Origin: Coniochaeta sp. PMI_546
Lineage: Eukaryota > Ascomycota > Sordariomycetes > Coniochaetales > Coniochaetaceae
Direction of reading: 5' to 3'
Length of the DNA: 64,000 nt
NCBI GenBank assembly: GCA_021432605.1
Contig: MU271147.1
Coordinates: 558,001-622,000 of the forward strand
The position numbers were made by a program, and so were the translations under genes. The notes below the pieces were generated by a model. The model saw only the letters and a list, made by a program, of their open reading frames with translations. It was not told the DNA's origin and did not search any database. Shown here piece after piece: positions 39,180 to 51,415 of the stretch. Numbering within the stretch: the stretch's first letter is position 1; each line of letters begins with the position of its first letter.

Positions 39180-41106
39180 CACACACGAACAGAGATTGGC
39201 AGAGTATTCTTGTCTCGGATGCGTTGACATCTGGTGGAATAGATGTGGCGGGACTGGCAGTGACCTGCTGTAAAACATTTCGGCAGAACCAGGCCAGTTG
39301 AGGTCGAGATAGTAGTAACAGCAACCGAACCTTGCCTCTTCTGCGCTGACAGGAAATGGTCGTTGAAGTGCATATGTAGCATGTGAACGCTAAGATCTAG
39401 ATCTTACTAGGCAACTCGTAAAAGAAACCATCCAAGACGGTTGGGGATAGCAATAATCCGTACACCTGAGTCGGAACAGTCAGACTCGAGAGATGATATA
39501 ATCAGAAATGGGAATCGTAGAGGGACTGGAGAACGGAAGCTGACACGGGTGCCACTAGGACCAAGGGGCAAATCATCGAGATGGGACAACCCAAATAATA
39601 GGTTGGACGCGGTGGAAGAAAGAGAAGGATATCCTCTTGGTTCGAATACAACCTTTGCGGCTCGTCGTCCTCATCGGCAAGAGGAGATAAGCTTGATGAT
39701 CCCTGCAGCAGGCCAGTGTTTGCCGCCATCCTGCCAGCCCATCATTGGCATCGGGGTAGACTCAGCTCCGAGATATCCAAAGGGGTGCCCAGAAACCCAA
39801 GCAATCGTCCATCAGGGTGCCACCGACTTCGGGCAGCCCACGACCGCTACCAAGGGGTTCAGCCCTGAACAGAACTGCACACGTCAATGATGTGTTTCGA
39901 AACGATCTCGTTAGTTTACACAGGTACGGACGGAGGAAAATCCACTCCAGATGCGTCAAGTCTGTGGATAGGTGGAATGGAGGGAGTGAGACGTTGACCA
40001 TTCACAACAAAGGCGCTGGTTCGCAAGCTTCGCCCGAAGAGGCAATACTCGCTATGGTAAGCACGCTGCTGCGCACCTCGATGGGGCAATGGAAAATCGG
40101 TCATTGAACAGAATCTGGACCGCATAAATGAGTGACGGCCGAGTCTGTCATAGTGTGATCGGTTTTGCGCACTCTATCTGGGAGTCGCATGAGCTCGTGG
40201 ACCAGACAAGTGGTACCGTGCAGTCGCGAGTCGTCGGAGTTGGGATGACAGGTGGACGATCCATGTTTGATCTCCGATGCGATTGGGTCTTTGGCCTCTA
40301 CTGCATAGTACACATGCTCGGCAGAGTTGTGGATCCAATCGCAAGCAAGTGCTCGCATCCTTGACTACCTTACCTTACCTTCACCTCAAGGTACCGCGGA
40401 GACATTACTTTTAAGTTTTCTTACTAAGACGTGAGCTTCAGGTATGTTCAAGCGCGAGCCTGCACTGCCTGCCGTGCTCCCAAGGCACGAGATTGGCGTG
40501 TCAGCAGCTCAGCCGAAATCCACGTTCTCATAAGGCAGCTCGTACGGTACATACCACTCACATGCCAGACAGAACACAGCATCGCAATTCCTCCCCGAGA
40601 CCTCTCCGCAAAACCGTGCCTTAGGTTAGTAAGGTATCATCGGCCAAGCCGCGATACAAGACTGACAAAATCTAGGGGCACGCAGATGCCTATTAGTCTC
40701 TCTCCCATGTGACCGAAAAACGCCACACAGCTCGCATGGATAGCGATGTCTGTTCATGGCTACGGATGCTCTTGCCAAGCTTGTCAAATTTCTTTTGGAT
40801 GGTTGCCCTTAGCTACCTCAACACATTTGTGCCAAGTCTCCGATGTTGATCTTGGACGGATGATGGAACATCTGTCGTGTTGTGTGGCCATACAATAGGT
40901 TCAATTCCTGAAGAAAGACAATGTATTCGGTATCTTCGCATAGAAATGCAGTCATGGATTTGCCGCCGCTACAAGAGGAAGCAAAACACACCACCAAGCG
41001 TACGGAATCATAGGAAGAAGCATCAAGGGCTGATGCCGCCGGAAACAAAACCAAACCACCTGTCGTCAGCCGCAACTCATCTTTTCCCGGCGCATCACGT
41101 CACAGC
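39180..41106. other. 1.9 kb spacer, no convincing gene
   Basis: This is the promoter side of the F-box gene plus the 3' region of the VHS-GAT gene. A plus-strand ATG frame of 149 codons (39441-39890) has no recognisable motif. TACCTTACCTTACC and CAAGGTACC occur at 40365-40395. Confidence 0.45.
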
Positions 41107-43148
41107 TCAGTACCGAAACACGTGTCCTTCCTTCTTCGGCGTAGCATCATAACGATCGTCATCCTCGTCATCGACATCGTACCTCCTAGCCGCCTCAGTC
41201 TGCGACCCCAGCCCGCCCGGAGGAAGGGTATTCGTCCCTTCACTCACAGGGGAGACGACATCCGCCGCCGCACTCGAAGCACCGTGCATGTGCAGGTTGT
41301 CCACGGCGCTGTCCTGGCGACCGAGGTAGCTCTGAGTCGGGCCCGTCCCGAAGCCGGGGTGGAAAGAGTCTACTGCCAGTCTGGGCGGCTGGTTGGACGA
41401 GTCGGTACCGCTAGGTCTCCAGCCGCCGCCGCCGCCGCGAGGGGGTTCTGGTGTCGGGTCCCGGAAGGGGTCTTCGTTCTCTTCGCTGTGGCGGTCGGTG
41501 CCGTAGCCGTGGGACGGCGGTGGGCCCGGAGGCGTGCCGTTCGTGGACCGCGATGGACCAGCTGGAGGTGACGGCTCCCAGCCGGCTGGGCCCTTGCCCT
41601 TGCCGGATGGCGGGGACGGCAGTCGCTTTTGTGTCGTCGGTGGCGGCGTGGAGTTGAGGTTCGAGCGCGAGGACGAGGCTGCCGCGTTCGGGTTCTGCCA
41701 AGTTGATGGTGGGCCGGGCGGTCCGCCTTCGTACATTGCGTCGTTGGACGGGGTATGGTTGTTTGACCGCTCGCCTACGCCGAGGTGCTTCCTTGCGTTA
41801 AGCACTGCGCGCTGGTGCTGGCTAAGTGCGCTTTGCAGTTGCTCGTTTGTGTCGATCATGCTCTCCATGGTCTCGTTATCTGGCGTCGGGTTGGTGGATG
41901 TCATGTACCCTTGAAGACTGCGCGAGGCGCTTAGGCAGCGGTCTGCGAACTCCTTTATCAGGTCGTTCGAGAGGATCTCTGCCGGAGGTGTGCAGGCTAC
42001 GACTTGCTCGAGGAGCTTAGCTGATGTGCGTGCTTCTTCTAACCGGTTTGCGAGCTCGACGGGGTCGGGCAGCCGCTTGCTGCTATGGCTGCGTGAGAAG
42101 TAGTTCTGCGAATGGGGATCGTGAAAGGGCGCATTCGCGTTCAAGCCTTGTGGTGCAGCAGCAGCAGCGGGCACTGGGCGTCCCTGTGTAGATAATGTCA
42201 GTATGCCGTTCACTGTTAGGAGAGGCACATCGGGATGGGTCGCAACTCACCCCGTAAGCCTTGTACGCCTTCTCCTTTTCCTTCTTCCACATCTCAATGA
42301 TGTTGAGAAGGCCTTCGTCGTACATCTTCTGCGTCTCGAAGGTGTCCAGCGTTTCCATAAGAATTTGCCGGACGCTTGGGTCACGGCCGCCGCGGAGGAG
42401 CTCTTTCGTCGCCTCGACGAACTTCTTGTCGATGTTGCGCGTAAAGGTTGGGCCAGGGTTGTCGGCGAGAATTCGCAGCAGCATGATGCTGTTGTATTGG
42501 TATGAGGGCTTCGTCCAGTAGTCACGGTTGAAGTATTTGCGGATGAGGCGCGCAGCTTCTGCCGCAGCGGCAGGAGAGGACTCGGCGGCATCGACGATGG
42601 GAGGGAGGAAAGTAACTTCATCGCCCTGGAATGTGTCGAGTCAGCCTTGCCTTGCGTGTTGTCTTCAATATACGATAGCAATGAGGATATGGAGCATAGT
42701 CGAGAGTCGACCGTAGAGTAGTCGGCAGTCGAGTGGAGACCCCGCCAGCTGGAGTAGCTTGAGAAGCCAGTGACGCGCAGGGGCGGCAAAGCTATATGGA
42801 ATGGCATCGTTGACTCTGACTCACACTAGCATTTCCTCTGCCAGACTCGCAGAACGCTTTCTGTTACAACGTAGGTCGTCAGCCTTGCCGGTGGGTCAAC
42901 GTCGAGGAGACCAGATATCTAGGTCAGCCTTACCACGCAGCGCGTAACTATTGTCTCGGGCGTCTCTCCAGGGGCGGAAGGATCTATTGAGCTGGCGTCT
43001 TCGGTCGAACCGTTCTGTGGCCCTCCTGTTGTCCGACATGTCAGAGATTGCATAAACACATTGCGGTACAGCTGCACGTACGAAGCGTCGGTTTCCGCTT
43101 GATGCTACCGAGCATCTTGTTCATGCTGAGGCCCTTCATCGTCTTCAT
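41107..43148 (-). CDS. LSB5: VHS-GAT domain trafficking adaptor, Lsb5-like
   Basis: Five exons are inferred: 43148-43082, 43025-42934, 42860-42825, 42625-42251 and 42183-41107. The introns are 56, 73, 199 and 67 nt. The product is 548 residues. A VHS superhelix spans about 44-185 (ETPETIVTRCVKAF..., FLPPIVDAAESSP, YWTKPSYQYNSIMLLRILAD, MYDEGLLNIIEMWKKEKEKA). A GAT three-helix domain spans about 230-325 (PDPVELANRLEEARTSAKLL...). A long Pro/Ser/Gly-rich tail follows, ending in acidic residues and EGHVFRY. VHS-GAT proteins bind ubiquitinated cargo, and yeast Lsb5 links endocytosis to the Las17/actin machinery. GGA-type and Tom1-type adaptors share this layout, but there is no GAE ear here, so Lsb5-like is the best call. 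A 36 nt exon (12 codons) lies between two introns. Confidence 0.88.
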
Positions 43149-44008
43149 TGGGCCGCCGGGGCGGTCGTGCTCTCCGCGAGATCGGTACGTTGGGATAAAG
43201 AGGTTGTGCTGATACAAGAGATGGGAGGTAACACAGTTGAAACAATAAAATAAAGTCCGTCCGAAGTTCGACGGGAACCTGGAGAGACCGCGCCGCCCTT
43301 TGCGACCATCCGTTGGTCGCCAAGGGTCCAAGGCTACAATGTTGTACCTAGAGGTAGTGCACCCCCGTGCTCCGGCGCTAACGTAGGGACCCTTGACAGA
43401 CACAATTAAACTCGGGGAATGGGCCAACCGTGATCCGTGGAGGGGTCTAAATGACCGTTGTGATTCGATGGAGACACTAAAAGGCATTTGGGGGCGGAAG
43501 CAACACGCATCAAAATGCTACGAGATTGAATTCAACGTCAGAGGGAATCTCGTCTTTATTAAGTTTGCAGTTGTTGAAGCATATCTCATGTCTCGGACAC
43601 CTACGACGATGACACTCACTGTACACAAGACGAGCAAAAAGGCCAGAAGAGCTTCGGCACCCGTCATCCAGTGCCGGTGCCAAGCCATCAACGATGCACT
43701 GCCCCAAGCCTCCACGCAAGCTGCTTTGCCGCACGCGCATGACACGTCTTGGTTACGTGACCGTGTCTTAAGCGACCCCAGAGGCAACTGACAACCTAGA
43801 AGTATGCTGAAGTCCACCCAAGTCCTCTGACAGGTCCAGATGACGTGGAACTCAGGGAAAGCTCATCAGGATGATGAGAGGCCAGCGAGCGATATCTGAC
43901 GCAGATTTCATATTGTACAATACGCCGGTCTACAAGTCGAATTTCTCGACAATCTAACTCGGTGTATATAATGTGAACAAAGAAAGTTGAGAAAGCATCA
44001 GAAGGCCA
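43149..44008. other. Spacer between the VHS-GAT and UBX genes
   Basis: This 860 bp holds the promoter of the VHS-GAT gene and the 3' UTR of the UBX gene, both minus strand. A plus-strand frame at 43393-43791 shows no recognisable feature. Confidence 0.45.
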
Positions 44009-45686
44009 TCATTCCTCGTCCGACTCATAATGCGGGATATCCTCTACTATCAGATTGCCACCCCGACCGACCTTCTCCGCAATCGTGACCGCCGAGTCCG
44101 GATAGAGCGTCTCCCTGGGCATTACTAGCGCGATGCGGAAGTCATACTTGTGTGTGTAGTCTTCGGGCTGTGCTACCTTTTCGTCGTCATCACCATCCTC
44201 GACACCTGGACCGAGGATAGGATAGCACTCGACAAAAGCGTAGAGCTCCTCCAACGTAGCCTCCTTGCTGAACCTGCGTACGACTCTTCCACCGCCGAAC
44301 CCCTCCGGCATGTTGAGCGCCAAGCGGACTGCATCCTTGACGCTAGCGTCGGGTTCTGGCGCGATGGTCGTTGCCCTCCACTTCCGCCATTGCTGGCGTT
44401 TCTGTTGCTGACGCTCCGCCGCCTCGGCCTCCTCTCGGATTCGCTTCTCCTCTGCTGCAGCCGCCTCCTCGGCCTCTCTCCGTTGTCTTGCGCGTTCTCT
44501 GTCCGTAGCTAGTGAGCGCTCGTATGCCGCATCCTGCTCTGCCCGCAGGTTGCGTGCAAAGTCGTTTGCTACTCTCTCTGCTCGCACGCCTTCCAGGTCG
44601 GGCTTGTACTTGTCCATGGCGGAGTTGAGACTGGCGAGATATCTACTTGGTGTCATGGGTCCTGCCACCCGTTTGATAATGCCCATTCGCGTGGTCCCTT
44701 CCTTAGGCGTGAGACAAGCCAGCACTGAACAGGGGAATTTGGTGCAGTTGTACTCCAGAGACACCTGATAAGCTTCCGAGTCCATGACGTTGCCTCCCCA
44801 TAGGATAATGTTGTTGGCCGGGTCGTTGATGAACTCGACGACATCCTGCGAAAGCAGCGTCCCCCTCACAAAAGATTCCGTGTCGTCATGCTCGGGTGAC
44901 ATGAGGATAATGAGGAGGAACTTGACGTCTTTCTTGGCAGCGTCAAGAGCTTGTGCATGGCCTCCGTCGAACCAAGTCAGGCTGTTTTCACCATATTGTT
45001 CGTCAAACTCCCGCTTGAACCGGGCTGCTGTGTCCTTCGGCATCAACATCCGCCTCCCATTGGTATTCTTCAAGCTGCCGTTGATTGAGTTCCCCATCGC
45101 CGTGACTTGAAATTGACGGGGCAGGAACGATAAGATGTAGGACACCGAGCGGAAGAGTAATGCGAGAAGCCCGTAGCCGGCTCGAAAGGGTGCGAGTAGA
45201 ATGGAGAGGACGAAGGGAGGTCGATATGTGGTCGGCTGTTGGGGTACCACTCGTGGTGCTAAAGGTGTTCTCGCTATCCTCCTCGTACGCGGATCGTGAT
45301 TGAGAGGGTGTACGTCCCACAAGCTATCCCCCTGCGCCCGTATGTCGTCGAACGTCACTCCAAGAGGTCCGTCCGGGACCAGGGTGTCGAATCGTGCACC
45401 AGGGCCTGGTAGCCCACCATTCTGGGCAGATATTGCCTCAGCTACCGGATCTTGTACCTCGCCATCGAAGAATTTGGTGATAGCTATCTTAGAGCGACCA
45501 TGTTAGAGGTGAGACCGGGCTCGGGACTTTCCGACGACATACCTGGACATTCCATTGCGACCTCTGCAAGACAGCTATGGCTTCCGAGACTTCCTGGCTC
45601 GTTACGTCTGTGTACTGTTGCAGAGCCTCCTGCTGGCTGGCTGTAAGCTGGCTGAGATCAATCTCAGGAGCGACTTCGTCCGTCAT
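44009..45686 (-). CDS. UBX2: UBA-UAS-UBX protein, Ubx2/FAF2-type ERAD factor
   Basis: Two exons are inferred (45686-45543 and 45487-44009) with a 55 nt phase-0 intron (donor GTATGT). The product is 540 residues. A UBA-like domain covers residues 1-55 (LTASQQEALQQYTDVTSQEV...). A Pro-flanked hydrophobic stretch at about 138-170 fits a membrane hairpin as in FAF2/UBXD8 and yeast Ubx2. A thioredoxin-like UAS domain follows at about 200-315 (KKDVKFLLIILMSPEHDD...). A charged coiled coil, rich in Arg, Glu and Ala, covers about 345-405. A C-terminal UBX domain ends YDFRIALVMPRETLYPD, where the usual p97-contacting FPR reads MPR. Such proteins recruit Cdc48/p97 to ER membranes and lipid droplets for degradation of ubiquitinated proteins. 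Which of Ubx2 and Ubx3/FAF2 is the true orthologue cannot be settled by eye. Confidence 0.9.
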
Positions 45687-46989
45687 CTTGGACACTTCGA
45701 GCGTGGAACAGTAGGGCGGTCCCTGGTGTCGGTGTTTGCATTACCAGAGGAAAGTCAATTATTCAGCTTTGGATGAAGGATCCGATATATATAGATTAAT
45801 GTCTGGCTCGATCGTAACGGCCAGGCAAGCTCCAGAGCTGGCAGCTGATCCAGCGTTGCTTCGGTGTGGTCAGGTCGATAACGCCGGACGTGGTTGCCAA
45901 GATGGAGACGGTTCGTCACTTGATCTCCGGACAGGTAGGTGAACCGTCGCTGATAGCTTCAGATGGACGGTGCTTGAGCTCTTATTCGCAAGTTGGTGAC
46001 GTGGTATTCTGTGTAGCAAAGATAAATGTCTAGAATCATAGTCTTTAAACTTCAAGCTTGTGAACACATGTAACTCTCCGATGCGTGAAGTGACACACCA
46101 TTCGCTTAATTGATTATCAGCCTGTATGACGAATACCTATGTCCCTATCCGAGTGTGATATCTTATCGAGGTTCAAGTCAGCAATCCATTACATGGATGC
46201 TGAGGCCAATCGCCTCAAAAGTTAGGCCACAGCCGGGCCGGACTTCCCACTGGTAAGCAGAGGCTCGAGCGTCCTCGAGGCTGACTTTGATCTGCTGGTA
46301 GCCGCGTTGGTGGGACAGACAAGCTCTTGACCTAACCTCGACCTTTGTCATACAGAAACCATCCTAGGAAAGTCAATTGCCTCTCTCGATCGATTCGAAA
46401 GAGCCGGTTGACCGCCCTTGGCCCTTGACGACGGCGCAACCAACCTTGGCCGCTGTCGTCCTCTTCCAGTTTCCATCTCCATTCCTTCCGTCTCCGTCAC
46501 CGGCTCCGACCAGAGACCACCATATCCAACGCGACTACCGTGACATATCGGTCTCATTGTCCTGCTCGACAGCAGTCTCCTCAATCGGCCTGGCCGAATA
46601 TATATCGAGAGGATAATGTACCATGGGAGGAAGCAGAAATCCAGTACAAAGCCTCTTCCTCCTGACGACTGCTCCTCCTAGACGGTGACGTCGTCATAGG
46701 GTGTTGTATGTCAATGCCAATGCCAACTGCTTTGCCGCTGCCCCTCTACATGTCGACCTCTCCTTTTCCCTCATCATTAGTTTCTCTTGCACTTTTGGTG
46801 TCTTGAGGTCGCCAGCGCTTTTTCTTTTCTTTTCAGTTTCCCTCTTCTCCGGTGAACCCTCTCAACTGACCGACTCTGTACAGCAAGCGTGTCGGAGCCC
46901 CTCCTGGGATCTGTCTACTCGAGGCACCACCACAGTGCAAACTCTGAAACCGATCGAACCGGCCAGCACTTCTGCCACGATCTCTTGCG
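45687..46989. promoter_or_regulatory. Divergent UBX/PAN3 promoter region
   Basis: This 1.3 kb lies between divergent start codons. Pyrimidine-rich tracts from about 46750 to 46860 sit just upstream of PAN3, typical of fungal promoters. I see no other gene. Confidence 0.5.
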
Positions 46990-49900
46990 ATGGCGACAGC
47001 TCAGTTCTCCCCAAACGAGATGCGGCGGCAACAAGTGAGCCAGACAGGGTCCCCGCGGCCCAAGAATCGTGAGTCTGCTCCCAGAGAGACAAAGACACAG
47101 GCAAGACATACACAGAGCCGCATGCTCATGCAGTCCGGAGAAGCATATACAGCGTACAAGGACACGCCGTGCAGGAACATCCTGATATACGGCCACTGCA
47201 GGTACAAAGACCAGGGGTGTGCCTTTAGTCATGATCAAGGCGGTAAGGGGAACAGTCCGCCCACCTCCAACCAGGAACAACAGCAGCCACTACAGTAAGT
47301 GAAATTTGCGTGCTTTTATTTTGCTCTTCCTCCGTTGTATGAATATGTGGGTGTCTTTACTGGCCACGGAGCACCTAATCATCCCTTCCTGGTTCATGGA
47401 CAACGCCTCATCAGCCCACGGGACCTTCTGGCAGGACATGGGGCTTATAAAACCACGCTGAGTGTCGTCGGGGCTTTTCTGGAGATCTTGGACCGGACTT
47501 CAGGTGATCCGCTGCGAATGGCTTTGATATTGAGAACCCGGGCGGCCATGGGATTGGTCAGACTTGGAGAGAAGACTTCGTGTGTCGGGTGCAATTCACC
47601 GATTGTGACGGCCCTTGGCAGTCGGCATCACAGCAGACAGACACGTGCCTTGTCCCAGCTCTACATGATGGATCAAAGAGACTGTTGAGCAGTACCCTGG
47701 CACGAGTCGAGGTATCATTAGATCCATGATCCCGTGGACAATTCCAGAACACAGGCTCGAACAGTCTAGCTGGAAGTGACGGCCACGTCCCATACCACCT
47801 CATTACATGGCAGTCCATATGTCAACATTTGACAAAGCTGGATTGTCAAGGGTGAAACACGATTTTCGAAAGTCGGTCACAGTTCAACATGACCCTGAGT
47901 GTTCCCGGCCCTTATACGTACTCTAGAGACACAACGCACGGTGGGCGAGAGCTTGGCTCTACAGTCTTCTCCGGTCATTAAAGAGGATGTACATGAGCCT
48001 GCAGTCCCAGTACTCCAAGATAGCGCATGCGGGACAGAAGAGGTAGCACAAGGCCTCCGACCCGTGGCAAATCCAGCATTACCAGGTGCGGGACCAGGAA
48101 CTACCACTCGGGATCGTACAGCTGCTGCTTTTGTTCCGGCGGCACACGGAGCCCCTACACAAGCTTCATCAACCTTTGTCGCCAGCGGTCGCCCTCCCGG
48201 CTCCAACCATCTTCCTCCTCTGGTCTAAACTACGCTGTGCATCTTTCCAGCTTCAGTCTTCCTCCTCCGAGCAACAACCTTGTTAGTATGCACCACCTTC
48301 TGCAACATCAAGGCTACTATTTCTCTAGCGCGCCGACTCAGGCCAGTTGGTCACAATCGCACAGCATTTGGGCCCTTATATGGCAGTTACTGCAGGTTGA
48401 CCCTCACATCGCATTGTGGCGCCGGCGGTACGAGATCAGACTCAACTTCGAGGATACCGATGAATGGCCCAGAGAAGGATTTCCTCGAGCTCCTTCCTCA
48501 GGCCTCTAGGCCTGGGATAGCTATTTTTCATGGTTATGCGTTTTTAGGCGGGCGTTCTTAGCGTTTCTAATCATATGTTTGGTATTCAGATCTGGCAAAA
48601 AGACTCTCAACGTGGAGTCTCCGTCATTCACACCGTCCACCTTGCAGTCGAACAAGAAATCGACCTTTTCCACACAGGCAGCGAGCGCCGCTCCCTTCAC
48701 TCCTCGCGGCCCGGGTGGAAATAACGCGTCCCAGACTTCGCAGCAGAATATGGACGCTCCTATATTCAATCCTGGCAACATCAGAGAGTTTCAACCCCAG
48801 AACTATGATTTGGCCAGCACGGTATGTATTGGCTCACATGTACCTGATGTGTGATAGAATAGGTCTGATGCCACGTGGCCGCGTCTAGGGTTCTCCCAAT
48901 GCGCCAGCACATGATGCTGGATATTCACTCGATCACTTCAACATGGCTCCTTTGACACAGGCCCTGGCGCCCCCCGTGCCCTTCAACCCCTATGCGGTTA
49001 ATGACCACAGCGGTATCCCGAATCAGGGAGCAACGTACTTCCAATCTCAGTTTCCTTCGGCTCTAGCGCCGCCACAGTATCATCTCTACGCTCCTATCGG
49101 GCCATATCGTGAAGATCTCATGCCATACCAGCGTGTCACCCACGACTTCTTCATGTCAGAACGACTCCGCGATGACCTGCAGAAGAAGTCGCATGCAACT
49201 CTCCAAACGATGCCCAGTATGTCATATTCCTCTCCCTTCTTGCCTATTTGCCTCGCCGCTGACAAGTCTCTAGATTCTCCCTTGCCTCAGCTGGAAAAGT
49301 ACCACTCGCTATTCCCTCTTGACATTAGCAATCGAAAGAACACAGCCGTTTTCGGTTATACTAGCTGGGTATACAAAGCAATTTCCAGCAAGGATGGCAA
49401 GTATTACTGCTTGCGCCGGTTGGAGGGTTTTCGTCTGACCAATGAGCACGCCATCCACGCTGCTCGGGAGTGGAAGAAGGTTCTCAATGCCAACGTGGTC
49501 ACATTCCACGAGGCGTTCACGACGAGGGTGTTTGGTGACAGCTCTCTGATCTTCTGCCACGATTACCATCCACTAGCGTCGACATTGTTCGAGCACCATT
49601 TCTCCCCTCAGCAAGGCGGCCGTGGAAGAGGGCCAACTGTCGTGCCAGAAAATATACTCTGGAGCTACATCTGTCAGATCTCCAATGCACTTCGAGCGAT
49701 CCACCATGCAAAGCTGGCAGCTCGTTGCCTGGATATGACCAAGATCATCATCACGGACAAGAATCGCATCAGGTTGGCTGCAACATCGATTTTGGATGTT
49801 GTACAGTTCGAGAGCAGCCAGCAGCGCCCTCTGACGGACATACAGCAAGACGACCTCATCCAATTCGGCAAACTGATCCTCTCTCTCGCCACACTGACAC

Positions 49901-50502
49901 AACCCCACAACCTGAGCAACATCCCGCAGCTGCTCGATACACTGTCCATGAAGTACTCGGTTGGGCTTAGAGATGCGGTGTCCTGGCTCATTTCCCCGCC
50001 CAGACCAAGCGAGAAGGCCAAACACATCGACGCCTTCCTTGCCAATATCTCGCAGCACCTCGTCAATTTCGCGGACGTGGCACTGCGGACCAACGACAGC
50101 CTTACCTCGGAGCTCGCACGCGAGCTGGAAAACGGCCGCTTGGTGCGCCTCCTCTGCAAGCTCAACGCCATTACCGAGCGCGGCGAGCACGCTGGCGACT
50201 CTGCTTGGTCCGAACACGGAGAGCGGTACCCGCTGAAGCTCTTCCGCGACTACGTCTTCCACCAGGTCGACGAGGCTGGTCGGCCAGTGCTCGAGCTGGG
50301 GCACATGATTCGGTGTATGAACAAGCTCGATGCCGCTGCAGACGATCGGATCACTCTCGTCAGTCGCGATGAGCAGACTGTGTTTGTGGTCAGTTACAAG
50401 GACCTCAAGGTTATGGTTGACCGGGCCTTCAACGAGCTGGTCAAGCGTACCAAGCAAGCGCAGACGAGTCCTGCTGCTGTCACTATGGTACCGGGGCTCT
50501 AG
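46990..50502 (+). CDS. PAN3: PAN2-PAN3 deadenylase regulatory subunit PAN3
   Basis: PAN3 dimerises, binds poly(A) and poly(A)-binding protein, and recruits the PAN2 nuclease to shorten mRNA tails. Five exons are inferred: 46990-47068, 47153-47294, 48590-48821, 48889-49216 and 49274-50502. The product is 669 residues. A CCCH zinc finger covers C33-x8-C42-x6-C49-x3-H53. Two PAM2-like motifs follow: LNVESPSFTP (80-89) and STQAASAAPFTP (101-112). A pseudokinase domain starts near 250, followed by the C-terminal coiled coil and knob (ELENGRLVRLLCKLNAITER...). Introns 1 (84 nt) and 4 (57 nt) are multiples of three without stops, so retention would keep frame. Intron 2 is 1295 nt, far longer than any other here, but both its ends are well formed and join two conserved segments in frame. 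Confidence 0.93.
47295..48589 (+). other. Exceptionally long PAN3 intron (1295 nt)
   Basis: The donor GTAAGT at 47295 follows the zinc-finger exon, and the acceptor TTCAG ends at 48589 just before the PAM2 exon. The interval contains stops in all plus frames, but also a plus-strand frame of about 160 codons (48027-48509) with no recognisable motif. It may hold an alternative exon, a regulatory element or an insertion. I see no inverted-repeat ends by eye. Confidence 0.6.
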
Positions 50503-51415
50503 GGGGTGGCTGGCCGAGACGGCTCTGGTGTTGAGCAGGATAAATGGGTTGCGCTCACTGGGAGCCTGAAGCGGGAAAGGCTGCCTGCCTCAGAACAGTA
50601 GGTCGATCGACGAGGCCGGATTGCCGAATGGGTGGACGGTGTGTCTGGCTATCCCGCAGTGGTCGGTCTATCGCCTACTACGTGTTGGAAGCTTGCGCAG
50701 GCCGGTGGTCTCGCGAGAATGGTATGATGGTTATGGGTATCGGGGGGTTTGACATTGCTTTATCGAGCATCTTTGGCGCGCTCACTCTGGAGTTTACTTC
50801 TTGTTGGCGGCAAGCACAACGAGCTTTCCCTCTTTACCATACACTCTGGCGGTCTGCGATTCTTGGCAATTATGGTATATTGTCACCTTGTCTTGGACTC
50901 CTGACGAGGACCGATCTCTTGGCTGCGGTTGCACCACTGGTGGTGTCAAGCTATGGGCTTAGGCTTGTGGACAGGGATAGAGCCGCTTTCGATAGTTTTT
51001 GATGCCTCCTCAAGCGAAGGATAACTGGTATTGGTGGGGCAGGACTATGGTTGAACACTTACGAAGGTTGAGGCAGCACTAGGGATGGAGACGACGTTTA
51101 TGCGAACAGGTGCTTTCCGATGCGACGCTGGCTTGGCAGTTAATTCTCTGGACCTCATACATCTGGCGTAACTCAGTCAGGCCATCGGCGCTGAGTTAGT
51201 CAAGGAGCACATAGCAGATCAAACGAATAGAATCATTTCATTAACTTGACTTGTAAGCCAACCGATGGGTGTCCTTCCGTGTTGTCACCTATTATCAACG
51301 TGTGAAGCACAAATAGTGTAGCTGCTAATCTCATCGTGCTACTGATTTTCCGTCTCCGTGCCGATAGTACCCACATTCATATTGTGCTATAGGCCGCCCC
51401 ATTTCAACAACCTCC
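50503..51415. other. PAN3 3' flank
   Basis: Downstream of the PAN3 stop codon. A 152-codon frame at 50544-51002 has odd composition, rich in Cys, Arg and Trp, and looks like chance. I see nothing else. Confidence 0.45.

Noticed and set aside
39441-39890. Plus-strand frame of 149 codons upstream of the F-box gene
   Set aside because: No domain, no splice context, and composition typical of random sequence. Not strong enough to call.
40893-40920. GGTTCAATTCC, similar to a tRNA B box
   Set aside because: No acceptor, D or anticodon arms can be drawn around it.
49573-50457. Minus-strand frame of 294 codons opposite PAN3
   Set aside because: It is antisense to the conserved PAN3 pseudokinase and C-terminal domain and has no motif of its own.
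50544-51002. Plus-strand frame of 152 codons after PAN3
   Set aside because: It is rich in Cys, Trp and Arg, lies in the PAN3 3' flank, and shows no recognisable motif.
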